A stretch of DNA of 64,000 nucleotides from CALCHA01 sp035548175 (lineage in GTDB: Bacteria; Planctomycetota; Phycisphaerae; WQYP01): the NCBI GenBank assembly GCA_035548175.1, contig DASZTO010000024.1:29051-93050 (forward strand), written 5' to 3'. Numbering within the stretch: the stretch's first letter is position 1; the number at the start of each line of letters is the position of its first letter. Of the stretch, positions 45,249 to 53,127 are shown in pieces. The notes under the pieces were generated by a model. That model saw only the letters and a list, made by a program, of their open reading frames with translations, did not search any database and was not told the origin of the DNA. The translations under genes and the position numbers were made by a program.

Positions 45249-47000
45249 ATGCGGACCCTCCCCCCGCTTCACTCCCAATCCTCCCCCGCGTTCCGCCGCC
45301 TCGCGCTGCTGCTGCTGCTGTTTCTGGTGGCACTCGGCCTGCGCACCTTCCGCGCATTCCAGGAACCCGTCGTCAACCCCGACACCATCCGCTTCATCGA
45401 CCAGGCCAAACTGCTGGCCGTGCATCCCCTCCTTGCGGTCCGCCAGGAGGTCTACCACCCCCTGCATTCCGCCGCCGGCCTGCTGGTGCACACCCTCATC
45501 GCCGGCGCCTTCGCCAACGACCGCATCGCCTGGCTGATCTCGATGCAGATCGTCGGCATCCTGTGCGGCGCGATCGTGGCGCTCCAGATCGTATCGCTGT
45601 CACGCTGGATCGGGGCGCCCTTCTGGGCGGCGCTGGGCGCGGGATTCGTGTGGACCGTCGGCCGGCGCACCTCCGCATTCGGTGCTGACGGTCTTTCGGA
45701 CATGCTGTTTCTCTGCCTGTTCACCGCCGCGATGCTCCTGGGTTTTCGTGCCCTGCGCGGGTTTCAGCGGGTTTGTCCGCGATGTCTGGCGGCGTTTCTC
45801 GCGGCGGGATTGCTGGGGGGGCTTGCCTATCTGGCGCGTCCGGAAGGACTGGGGGCGCCGCTGATCCTGGCGATCACGATCGTGATGCTGGCCTTGCCGC
45901 GGCCGCGGCGGGTCGGCGGACCGTTGCGTCTCGCGGGCCGGGCGTTCAAGTTGATGCCGCGGATACGTCCGGCGCCGCGCCTGGCGGCGCTGGCGATGAT
46001 GGCGCTGCTGCTGGGCGCGGCGATTCCTTCGGTCCCATACATGCTGGCGATCGGCAAGTTCACGGCCAAGCTGGACGAGCCAACCGCGCGGGCGCCTGCC
46101 GCGGAGACGCTTGCCGCGCCGGCGGCGATGGCGGCGATAGTTGCGGAGCCGCACGCGACGCTGCTGCACATCGGCCGGCTGGTGATGGAATTGTGGGAAA
46201 CCTTCGGCTTCGCGCCGTGGCTGGTGCTGCTGCTGGCGCTGCCGTTGCGTCCACGGCTGTGGGGCCGGGCACGGCTGCGGCTGGTGGTGGTGGTGTGGGC
46301 CGTTCTGTGGATCGCGCTGATGCTCTGGGTGCTGGAGCGAAAATCGTATCTGGATGGCCGGCATACGCTGGCGCTGGTGGTGCTGCTGCACGGGCTGCTG
46401 GCCCTGGCCTTGAGCACATGGGCGACGGCGGCGCGGTACCACGGGCTGCGGTTGCGCGGCCGGTCGCCGGCGTGGGCGGCGCGAGTGCGCAACTGGGGTC
46501 CGATGGCCGGTGGGACCGCGTGCTTCCTTGCCGCGCTGCCGGGAATGATTCGCCTGGGGACGCCGCCTTTGAACGATCAATATTACATCGCGCGAGCGGC
46601 CCAGTGGATCAAAACGCACGTGCGGCCGAACGTGACGATCTGCGATGATGAACTGCGGATCGGGTATTACTCCGGGCATCCTTATGCGCTGTGGGAGGGA
46701 CTGACGATCGATCCGCGGCTGGCCGAACTGGCGGAAGCGCGGCGGCCGGGTCCGGGGGGTCAGCCGCATCCGATCGTCGCGGGCGAGATTTATCGGCCCG
46801 GCAACGGCGACACGCCCTTGTCGCAGATCGGCCCGTACGTGGAAATTGCCCGGTTTCACTCTTTGGCGGCGGCGCATGGGGATGTGCTGGTCTTGTACGC
46901 CCGGCCGGAGGACCATGTGATGATGGACGGCGACGCAGCGGCAGCGGCGACTGGCCCGGCGAGCGCGCCGGCAGCGTCCACGCGGGAGCTGGCGCCATGA
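45249..47000 (+). CDS. GT39/ArnT-like polytopic membrane glycosyltransferase
   Basis: A 583-residue protein with about ten hydrophobic helices. The first helix is followed by an acidic loop (NPDTIRFIDQAKLL), comparable to the catalytic DE or DD loop of GT39/GT83 enzymes that use polyprenyl-phosphate sugars. C-terminal third is a soluble extracytoplasmic domain (AAQWIKTHVRPNVTICDDEL). Exact family and acceptor are unsure. Stop and coaE start overlap (ATGA). Composition changes from C-rich to G-rich in the first 300 bases of this gene. Confidence 0.75.
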   Translation: MRTLPPLHSQSSPAFRRLALLLLLFLVALGLRTFRAFQEPVVNPDTIRFIDQAKLLAVHPLLAVRQEVYHPLHSAAGLLVHTLIAGAFANDRIAWLISMQIVGILCGAIVALQIVSLSRWIGAPFWAALGAGFVWTVGRRTSAFGADGLSDMLFLCLFTAAMLLGFRALRGFQRVCPRCLAAFLAAGLLGGLAYLARPEGLGAPLILAITIVMLALPRPRRVGGPLRLAGRAFKLMPRIRPAPRLAALAMMALLLGAAIPSVPYMLAIGKFTAKLDEPTARAPAAETLAAPAAMAAIVAEPHATLLHIGRLVMELWETFGFAPWLVLLLALPLRPRLWGRARLRLVVVVWAVLWIALMLWVLERKSYLDGRHTLALVVLLHGLLALALSTWATAARYHGLRLRGRSPAWAARVRNWGPMAGGTACFLAALPGMIRLGTPPLNDQYYIARAAQWIKTHVRPNVTICDDELRIGYYSGHPYALWEGLTIDPRLAELAEARRPGPGGQPHPIVAGEIYRPGNGDTPLSQIGPYVEIARFHSLAAAHGDVLVLYARPEDHVMMDGDAAAAATGPASAPAASTRELAP

Positions 47001-47644
47001 GCAGGTGGAAGGACCAGCGCGGCAAACCGGTGATCGGCCTGGCGGGGGGGATCGGATCAGGCAAGTCCTTGATTGCCAGGCAATTGCAATCGCTTGGCTG
47101 CGTGGTGGTGGATGCGGACGCCATTGCGCATGAGGTGCTGCAGAGCGCCTCGGTAAAGGCGGCGCTTCGGGAATGGCTGGGCGAAGGGGCCTTTGAGAAG
47201 GACGGGTCGGTGAGCCGAAAGGCGGTCGCGAAGCGGGTTTTCACGTCGCCCGAGCAGATTGAGCGGCTCAACGGGCTGATTCATCCGCGGGTGGGGCAGA
47301 TCCGGCGGGAGATGACGGCGGAGGCGATGCAGCGGTCGGAAGTGCTTGCGGTGGTGTGGGATATACCGCTGCTGTTCGAGATTGGCCTGGACAAGGAATG
47401 CGATGCCGTGGTGTTTGTCGACGCCCCGCGGGAATTACGGCTGGCCCGGCTTCATGAAAAACGGGGCTGGGGACCGGACGAACTGGCCCGTCGAGAAAAA
47501 TTACAAATTCCGCTGGACAAAAAGGCAGAGGCAGCGGATTATTGTATGGACAACAGCGGTAGCGAGGCCCACAGCCTCCAGCAAGTCCAGCGCATGCTCT
47601 CCCAGCTACTCTCGCACACGACTGACAAGCCTGACGGGCATTAG
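46997..47644 (+). CDS. coaE: dephospho-CoA kinase
   Basis: A 215-residue P-loop kinase for the last step of coenzyme A synthesis. Walker A GGIGSGKS, VVDADAIAHEVL, the lid-region segment RLARLHEKRGWGPDELARRE and LPLLFE-type motif (IPLLFEIGLDKECD) are present. Length is normal. It overlaps the membrane glycosyltransferase by four bases. A 404-base leader then separates it from rho. Confidence 0.94.
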   Translation: MSRWKDQRGKPVIGLAGGIGSGKSLIARQLQSLGCVVVDADAIAHEVLQSASVKAALREWLGEGAFEKDGSVSRKAVAKRVFTSPEQIERLNGLIHPRVGQIRREMTAEAMQRSEVLAVVWDIPLLFEIGLDKECDAVVFVDAPRELRLARLHEKRGWGPDELARREKLQIPLDKKAEAADYCMDNSGSEAHSLQQVQRMLSQLLSHTTDKPDGH

Positions 47645-48048
47645 TCGTATTGGTGGAACTGACTTTGACGGTCAGTTCGCCGCCAGAAACGGTAGCGGCC
47701 GGGCGCGCTGGGACATCCTCGAACGACGTGGCGGGTGTGGGGAGCTGTGGTTTCGCAGGAGGGCGGGCGGACAAGATAATGAGAGTTGGCATAAGTTGTG
47801 CTGACATATCCCAAGCGCCGGTTTGACCGGTATTCTCCCTACCCTCGGACCACCACTATTACCTGAACAATATTTTCCACGCGTCATGATGCCCGTTGAC
47901 GAGGCATCGTGAAACAAAACAACCTGCTTCATGGACCCGGTTTGTGTGACCTGTCCATGCGGCCGTCGGAGCTTGGCGCGAGTGCATCGCGGCCTTTGCC
48001 CGGCGTATCGAGAATCCCCCCCCTCGACCCCTTGGAGGACAGACGGTC
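47645..48048 (+). other. 404-base rho leader, no gene seen
   Basis: No frame on either strand has a recognisable product. The plus strand contains small hairpins such as CCGGT-TTG-ACCGG (about 47818-47832) and ends with TTGGAGGACAGACGGTC before the rho ATG, a good ribosome-binding site. A promoter and an autoregulated leader are likely by analogy with rho in other bacteria, but I cannot place a convincing -35/-10 pair. Confidence 0.5.
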
Positions 48049-49683
48049 ATGGCAAGGACCACCCGCGGCCGGAAATCGGCCCAGAACCAACCCGCTCCCA
48101 CCCCCGCGTCGCAGGAAGAAGCTCCCGCGGCTGAGGAAACCAATACTGCGACCGCCGTGGCCACAGCGCCGGCGGAGGCGACGGCCGAGGCTCCGATGCG
48201 CGCTTCGGAGAGCGGGGCCGACATGGGTCCGCAGGGGGATGAGGGGACGGAGACCGTGCCTGCGCGCCGGCCCAATAACCAGATCGTGGGGCAGCCCCCG
48301 GCGCCGGCAGGTGGGGCAGGGGAGATGATGATCGGCAAGGCGATCAATGCCGCGGGGATGACGGATGATGACGTCGATGAGGCGTATGACCAGGAGACGC
48401 ACCAGAAATATGAGCAGGTGAAGCGCAGCGAGCTGCACCTGGTGGACCTGCAGCGGATGAGCGTGCAGGAGCTGCATGAGATCTGCAAGAAGGAGGGGAT
48501 TGAGGATTACATCGGGCTCAAAAAACAGGACCTGATCTTCAAGATTCTCAAGAAGCGGATTCAGGATAATGGGTTGATGGTGGGGGAAGGCGTGCTGGAG
48601 ATTCTGCCGGACGGCTTCGGGTTCTTGCGTTCGCCGGAATACAACTATCTGCCGTGCCCGGATGACATTTATGTGAGCCCGTCGCAGATTCGGCGGTTCG
48701 GGCTCAAGAGCGGCTGCATCATCACGGGGCAGATTCGTCCGCCGAAGGAGAACGAGAAGTATTTCGCGCTGTTGCGCGTCGAGGCGATCAACTTTGAAGA
48801 GCCTTCGCTGTTGACGGAGAAGGTGAACTTCGAGGATTTGACGCCGCTGCATCCGGACAAGCGGTTGTTCCTGGAGACGGCGAACACGGAAGTGAACATG
48901 CGGATCGTGGACATCGTGACGCCGATCGGGAAGGGGCAGCGCATGCTGATCGTGGCGCCGCCGCGCACCGGCAAGACGGTGCTGCTGCAGAAGATGGCCA
49001 ATGCGATTTCCAAGAACCATCCGGAATGCTACCTGATGATTCTGCTGATCGATGAGCGTCCGGAAGAAGTGACGGAAATGCAGCGGTCGACAAAGGCGGA
49101 AGTGGTGAGCTCGACGTTCGACGAACCGGCGAGCCGGCACGTGCAGGTGGCCGAGATGGTCATCGAGAAGGCGAAGCGGTTGGTGGAATATGGTCGGGAT
49201 GTTGTGATTCTGCTGGATTCGATCACGCGGTTGGCCCGTGCGTACAACACGGAAGTGCCGCACTCGGGCAAGATTTTGACCGGCGGCGTGGATGCCAACG
49301 CATTGCAGAAACCCAAGCGTTTCTTCGGGGCCGCCCGTAACATCGAAGAGGGCGGCTCGCTGACGATCATCGGCACGGCGCTGGTCGATACCGGTTCGAA
49401 GATGGATGAAGTGATCTTCGAAGAGTTCAAGGGCACCGGCAATTCGGAATTGCACCTGGACCGGCGGCTGGTGGAACGGCGGACTTATCCGGCGATCAAC
49501 GTGTCGATGTCCGGAACGCGCAAGGAGGAATTGCTGCTGGATCCGAAGGAACTGGAGCTGGTGTATCGGCTGCGCAAGGTGCTTTCGGACATGAATCCGA
49601 TCGAGGCGGTGGAGCTGCTGAAGAGCCGGCTCGAGAAGAAGGGCACGAACCGGGAATTTTTGCTGACGATGAATCTGGCATAG
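48049..49683 (+). CDS. rho: transcription termination factor Rho with N-terminal extension
   Basis: A 544-residue hexameric RNA helicase. About residues 1-125 form an Ala/Glu/Pro-rich, probably disordered extension. Then come the Rho_N helix bundle (LVDLQRMSVQELHEICKKEG, 131-168), the cold-shock RNA-binding domain (about 178-250, GVLEILPDGFGFLRS), and the ATPase core with Walker A APPRTGKT, LLIDERPEEVT, DSITRLARAYN and the Q/R-loop region. Typical Rho is about 420 residues. A strong intrinsic terminator follows the stop. Confidence 0.97.
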   Translation: MARTTRGRKSAQNQPAPTPASQEEAPAAEETNTATAVATAPAEATAEAPMRASESGADMGPQGDEGTETVPARRPNNQIVGQPPAPAGGAGEMMIGKAINAAGMTDDDVDEAYDQETHQKYEQVKRSELHLVDLQRMSVQELHEICKKEGIEDYIGLKKQDLIFKILKKRIQDNGLMVGEGVLEILPDGFGFLRSPEYNYLPCPDDIYVSPSQIRRFGLKSGCIITGQIRPPKENEKYFALLRVEAINFEEPSLLTEKVNFEDLTPLHPDKRLFLETANTEVNMRIVDIVTPIGKGQRMLIVAPPRTGKTVLLQKMANAISKNHPECYLMILLIDERPEEVTEMQRSTKAEVVSSTFDEPASRHVQVAEMVIEKAKRLVEYGRDVVILLDSITRLARAYNTEVPHSGKILTGGVDANALQKPKRFFGAARNIEEGGSLTIIGTALVDTGSKMDEVIFEEFKGTGNSELHLDRRLVERRTYPAINVSMSGTRKEELLLDPKELELVYRLRKVLSDMNPIEAVELLKSRLEKKGTNREFLLTMNLA

Positions 49684-49710
49684 GGGGCTGGAGAAGCTGC
49701 GAACGAGAGA

Positions 49711-49738
49711 AGCCCGCGCCCATGGCGCGGGCTTTTTT
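49711..49738 (+). terminator. intrinsic terminator after rho
   Basis: AGCCCGCGC (49711-49719) and GCGCGGGCT (49725-49733) form a perfect nine-pair stem around CCATG, running into six consecutive T (49733-49738). Confidence 0.93.
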
Positions 49739-49761
49739 GTATAATCAGCAGGAGGTGATGG

Positions 49762-50064
49762 ATGACGATCAGCACGCACAACCACGAGCGTACGAAGCCG
49801 ATACGCAGAGAGAAGGTGATTTCACACCGGCAATCCGTGCACCATGCGAACGAAGCATTTCGTTATTTTCGCCGGGTCCGCGGGCGTCTGTTTAAGGATC
49901 CGGCCTATCGCAACAAGTACGTAGGAATTCGGGATCGGAAGATCGTGGGCGTCGATGCGGACAAAGTGGTGCTTTACGATCGGCTGATTGAACAGTTTCC
50001 CGATCATCGATTTGTCGTCTCCCAGGTATTGTCAGAAGTGCCGACGATTGATGATCCACGGTGA
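49762..50064 (+). CDS. DUF5678-like small protein
   Basis: A 100-residue basic protein. The second half, NKYVGIRDRKIVGVDADKVV followed by LYDRLIEQFPDHRFVVSQV, has the pattern of DUF5678 (a stretch of about 50 residues, GKYVAI..G.V...G...EL). It is followed 12 bases later by a retropepsin-like gene; the two families are often neighbours. A ribosome-binding site, AGGAGG, lies before ATG 49762. Role unknown; a toxin-antitoxin-like or regulatory-proteolysis pair is speculation. Confidence 0.7.
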   Translation: MTISTHNHERTKPIRREKVISHRQSVHHANEAFRYFRRVRGRLFKDPAYRNKYVGIRDRKIVGVDADKVVLYDRLIEQFPDHRFVVSQVLSEVPTIDDPR

Positions 50065-50076
50065 GTTGCGGGGCGC

Positions 50077-50451
50077 ATGCAACATCGTTATTCCGACGAA
50101 TTCTCAATTCCGCCGGCATTGATTCTGCCGGTCGAGGTGCAGGCACCGCGGCGAACGGACGTCGTGATGGCATGCAGGGCCAAGTTGGATACGGCAGCCG
50201 ATCTTTCCGTATTGCCACGGAACTGCATCAAACGGCTGAAACTGGTTGCGTTCAACACCTTGAGGATACGCCAGACCGGGCGCCAGGAATGGTCGTATCT
50301 CGTCGAAATCGTGGTGGAAGGCCGACGCTATTCGGTGGAAGCGATCACTCACGACCGACGGTATGCCTTGATCGGGCGTGATATTTTGAATGAGGTGAAA
50401 CTGATTGCAGACGGTCCAAGGGAGATCTTCGAGATTCTTCACGGTGAGTGA
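50077..50451 (+). CDS. retropepsin-like aspartic protease-fold protein
   Basis: A 124-residue protein with a single copy of the clan AA motif: KLDTAADLSVLP, where DTA stands for the usual DTG/DSG, and the late hydrophobic-glycine strand YALIGRDILNEVKL. Retropepsin monomers of this size work as homodimers. No signal peptide. It is coupled with the upstream DUF5678-like gene and convergent with the ABC permease gene. Catalysis is inferred from the intact Asp-Thr-Ala and the downstream Gly-Arg-Asp pattern. Confidence 0.77.
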   Translation: MQHRYSDEFSIPPALILPVEVQAPRRTDVVMACRAKLDTAADLSVLPRNCIKRLKLVAFNTLRIRQTGRQEWSYLVEIVVEGRRYSVEAITHDRRYALIGRDILNEVKLIADGPREIFEILHGE

Positions 50452-50463
50452 TTCGTTGAGCAG

Positions 50464-52107
50464 TCAGTCGGTTTCCGGCCACGGGGAGCGGGCCAGGTGG
50501 CGGGCGAGGAGGGTCGTGGTGGTGAAGACGAAAATTGCTTCGAGGATGAGCGCCGGAAGGAGCAGGTGGAACGTGTAGGCCAGCCAGCCGAGGCCGGAGA
50601 GGGCGAGCGAGATCAGCAGGAATCCGAAGATCATGAGGCCGCGGCTGGTGGATTTGGCGGCGTCGACAGGGCGTGAGAGGGGGATGGCGTGGCCGCCGAT
50701 TTGGGGAAGGATCGCGAAGAGCGGGAGGGCCAGGACCCCGGGGAGCAGGAGAAGCAGCTCCGTTGGATTGTGGCGGATGGCGTAGGCGGCGATGGCGAAG
50801 ATCAGGACGGTCGGGAAGGCGATGAGCAGCAATACGGCGCGGCGGGCGCCGGCGCAAAGGAAGCCGGGGCCGGTGATGGGAGCGAGTCGGAAGATGTCGC
50901 AGGCCTGGAATTGCTGGGAGTATTGCAGGGTGAAGAGGGCGAGGGTGGGAGAGAGGGCGAGATAGGAGGCGCCGAAGATGAGGGGGAAAGCGTCGCCGGT
51001 GGGCGCGCCGCCGCCGCGGAGGTTGAGGAGCATGAAGAAGGGGATGATGAGCATGGGGGCGATGGAGGGATAGACGCGGAGCTTGGTGTCGCGGTCGCGC
51101 AGGAGGTAGGCGGTGCAGAGTAGGAAGCCGCGGCGGGTCATGGGATCGGGTAGATACCAGCGGAGCGGGGCGCGTTCGACGGCGCGTTCGAGCCAGCGGC
51201 GGCTGTCGCCTGAAGCACGGGCAGGGCGGGTGCGCGAGGAACTGGAAGATTCGACGATCTGCTGGAGGCTGCTGGTGTAGGTGGCGGCGAGGTTGTCGAA
51301 GGCGGCCCAGGCGAGGATGGCGGTGACGACGACGCCGGCGCCGGCGAGCATGAAGGAGGTGATCGCGCCCGATCCGGCGAGGGCGTCATCGAAGCCGGCG
51401 AACCAGGCCGGGGGGATGAGCACGAGCCACCAGGATCGGGCGAGATCGCCGCCGGATTTGGCGAAGTATACGGTGGCCATGGGAGCGGCCTGGCTGGCGG
51501 CGATGGTCACGACGATCACGAGCACCTGGGCGGTGGTCATGATGTTGTCGAGGCGTTCGCGGCCGAACCAGAGCAGGCAGAGGTGATACAGCAGGACGAC
51601 GGCGGCGGCGGTGAAGAGGGATTCGAGCAGGAGGGAAGCGGCATGCACGGGGATGAAGCGCCACGAGCCGAAGGTTCCCAGCGTGCCGGTGAAGAAGCCG
51701 ACGAGGTTGAAGGAGAAGGCGATCCAGAGGGCGACCTGGAGGAGCACGGCGATCTTGGCCCAGAGCAGGGAGCGCGGGGAGATGGGCCGCGAGAGGAGGA
51801 TGTCGGCTTCCTCGCGGTTGAAGAGAATTTCGCCGGAGGAGGCGGCGATGAACATGGCGAGGAAGAGAAGTGTCATGGTGTGGAGGAAGAGGGCGGTGAC
51901 GATGGTGGGCTGGTTTCCGGTGGAGGCGGCGATTCCGCCGAAGAGGGCGTAGAAGAGCAGCGTGAGTGCGAGCTTTTTGGGGAGCGAGGAGGGGAGCCTG
52001 GATTTCTGGAGGCCGCGGACGGAGCGTCCGCGCAGGAAGAGGGTGAGGAAAAGCCGGCGGAGGGCTTTGTTGGCGGAGACGGGAGGCGCGATTGGAGCAC
52101 TCGACAT
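50464..52107 (-). CDS. ABC-2-like exporter permease
   Basis: A 547-residue membrane protein with about 12-14 hydrophobic segments, a cytoplasmic N-terminus, an early GEILFNREEADILLSRPISP segment (the coupling-region pattern of large ABC-2 permeases) and a polar Ser/Arg-rich loop about residues 285-315. It lies 14 bases after the ATPase gene, so the two probably form one exporter. The substrate is unknown. Confidence 0.8.
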   Translation of the reverse strand: MSSAPIAPPVSANKALRRLFLTLFLRGRSVRGLQKSRLPSSLPKKLALTLLFYALFGGIAASTGNQPTIVTALFLHTMTLLFLAMFIAASSGEILFNREEADILLSRPISPRSLLWAKIAVLLQVALWIAFSFNLVGFFTGTLGTFGSWRFIPVHAASLLLESLFTAAAVVLLYHLCLLWFGRERLDNIMTTAQVLVIVVTIAASQAAPMATVYFAKSGGDLARSWWLVLIPPAWFAGFDDALAGSGAITSFMLAGAGVVVTAILAWAAFDNLAATYTSSLQQIVESSSSSRTRPARASGDSRRWLERAVERAPLRWYLPDPMTRRGFLLCTAYLLRDRDTKLRVYPSIAPMLIIPFFMLLNLRGGGAPTGDAFPLIFGASYLALSPTLALFTLQYSQQFQACDIFRLAPITGPGFLCAGARRAVLLLIAFPTVLIFAIAAYAIRHNPTELLLLLPGVLALPLFAILPQIGGHAIPLSRPVDAAKSTSRGLMIFGFLLISLALSGLGWLAYTFHLLLPALILEAIFVFTTTTLLARHLARSPWPETD

Positions 52108-52121
52108 GGAAAGGCCGTCGC

Positions 52122-52892
52122 TCAGGGCAGGAAGGTTTTGGCGAAGGCGGCGGCGCGTTGTTCGAGTTCGGCGCCGCCGGTGAGCTGGGTGAAGAGGCGT
52201 TCGAGGGTGCCGGCGTCGTGCTGCGCGACGAGTTCGTCGGGCTTGCCGTCGAGGAGGAGTTTGCCTTTGTCAATGATGAGCACGCGGTGGCAGACGCGTT
52301 CGACGACGTCCAGGATGTGGGAGCTGTAGAGGATGGTTTTGCCTTCGTGGGCGAGGGTTTGGATGAGGGCTTTGAAGCCGACGGCGGCGTTGGCGTCGAG
52401 GCCGTCGAGGGGTTCGTCGAAAAAGACGACGGGGGGATTGTGGAGGAGGGCGGAGGTGATGGCGACCTTGCGGCGCATGCCTTTGGAGTACGCGCCGAGG
52501 AGTTTTTCGGTGAGGGTGAGGAAGGAGAGGTCAAAGAAGGCGATGAACTGCTCGATGCGTTTGCGGGCGGCGTCGGCGGGGATGGCGTAGAGCGCGGCGA
52601 TCAGTTCGAGATACTCGAGGCCGGTGAGGGATTCGAAGACGGCGGCGGATTCGGGGACGAATCCGATGCGGCGTTTGACCTCGAGGGGCTGGGCGCGGAT
52701 GTCGAAGCCGCAAAGGGTGGCCGAGCCGGAGGTGGGTTCAAGCATGCCGGCGAGCATTTTGAGGGTGGTGGATTTGCCGGCGCCGTTGGGTCCGAGGAAG
52801 CCGACGATCTGTCCGGCGGGGATGGAGAAGCAGAGGTTGTCGACGGCGGTCTGGGCGCCGAAGATTTTGGTGAGGCGGTCGACTTGGATCAT
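52122..52892 (-). CDS. ABC transporter ATP-binding protein (exporter type)
   Basis: A 256-residue nucleotide-binding subunit: Walker A GPNGAGKST, Q-loop replaced by the RIGFVPESAAVF segment, signature YSKGMRRK (a common variant of LSGGQ in ABC-2 systems), Walker B VVFFDEPLDGLD and the H-loop YSSHILD. ATG 52892 is chosen; an in-frame start at 52979 would add residues encoded by the TTCGTG repeat. Its partner is the permease gene directly downstream. Confidence 0.9.
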   Translation of the reverse strand: MIQVDRLTKIFGAQTAVDNLCFSIPAGQIVGFLGPNGAGKSTTLKMLAGMLEPTSGSATLCGFDIRAQPLEVKRRIGFVPESAAVFESLTGLEYLELIAALYAIPADAARKRIEQFIAFFDLSFLTLTEKLLGAYSKGMRRKVAITSALLHNPPVVFFDEPLDGLDANAAVGFKALIQTLAHEGKTILYSSHILDVVERVCHRVLIIDKGKLLLDGKPDELVAQHDAGTLERLFTQLTGGAELEQRAAAFAKTFLP

Positions 52893-52907
52893 GGGGGCTC
52901 GCCGTTC

Positions 52908-52950
52908 AACGATAAATGGCCACGAAAAGCGCGAAAGACACGAAAACGGG
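52908..52950 (-). repeat. TTCGTG-type intergenic repeat, copy 4
   Basis: On the minus strand it reads CCGTTTTCGTGTCTTTCGCG, then CTTTTCGTGGCCATTTATCG. It lies before the ABC ATPase start, in the same orientation relative to the gene as copy 1 relative to fliG. Confidence 0.8.
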
Positions 52951-53127
52951 GTGGCTTTCAGGAGGATGGGCAAGGTCATGTTAAAGCATGGCGGGCGGGA
53001 GAACCAATGGCCGGCGTGGGGTCCGTGGCGCGTCGGTGGCGGCGCGGCTGGGAAATTTTGTGAACTTTTTTTGCAGGTGCGGCTCTAAAGGAATGGAGGG
53101 TTGGTTCCTGTCGCTGAGAGGTGTGGC

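Noticed and set aside
47268..47807. Minus-strand frame across the 3' end of coaE and the rho leader
   Set aside because: Two thirds is antisense to coaE, and its product is Cys/Pro-rich without a family pattern.
52893..52979. Longer start for the ABC ATPase gene at 52979
   Set aside because: The additional residues are encoded by the intergenic repeat; MIQVDRLTKIFG is the normal N-terminus of the family.
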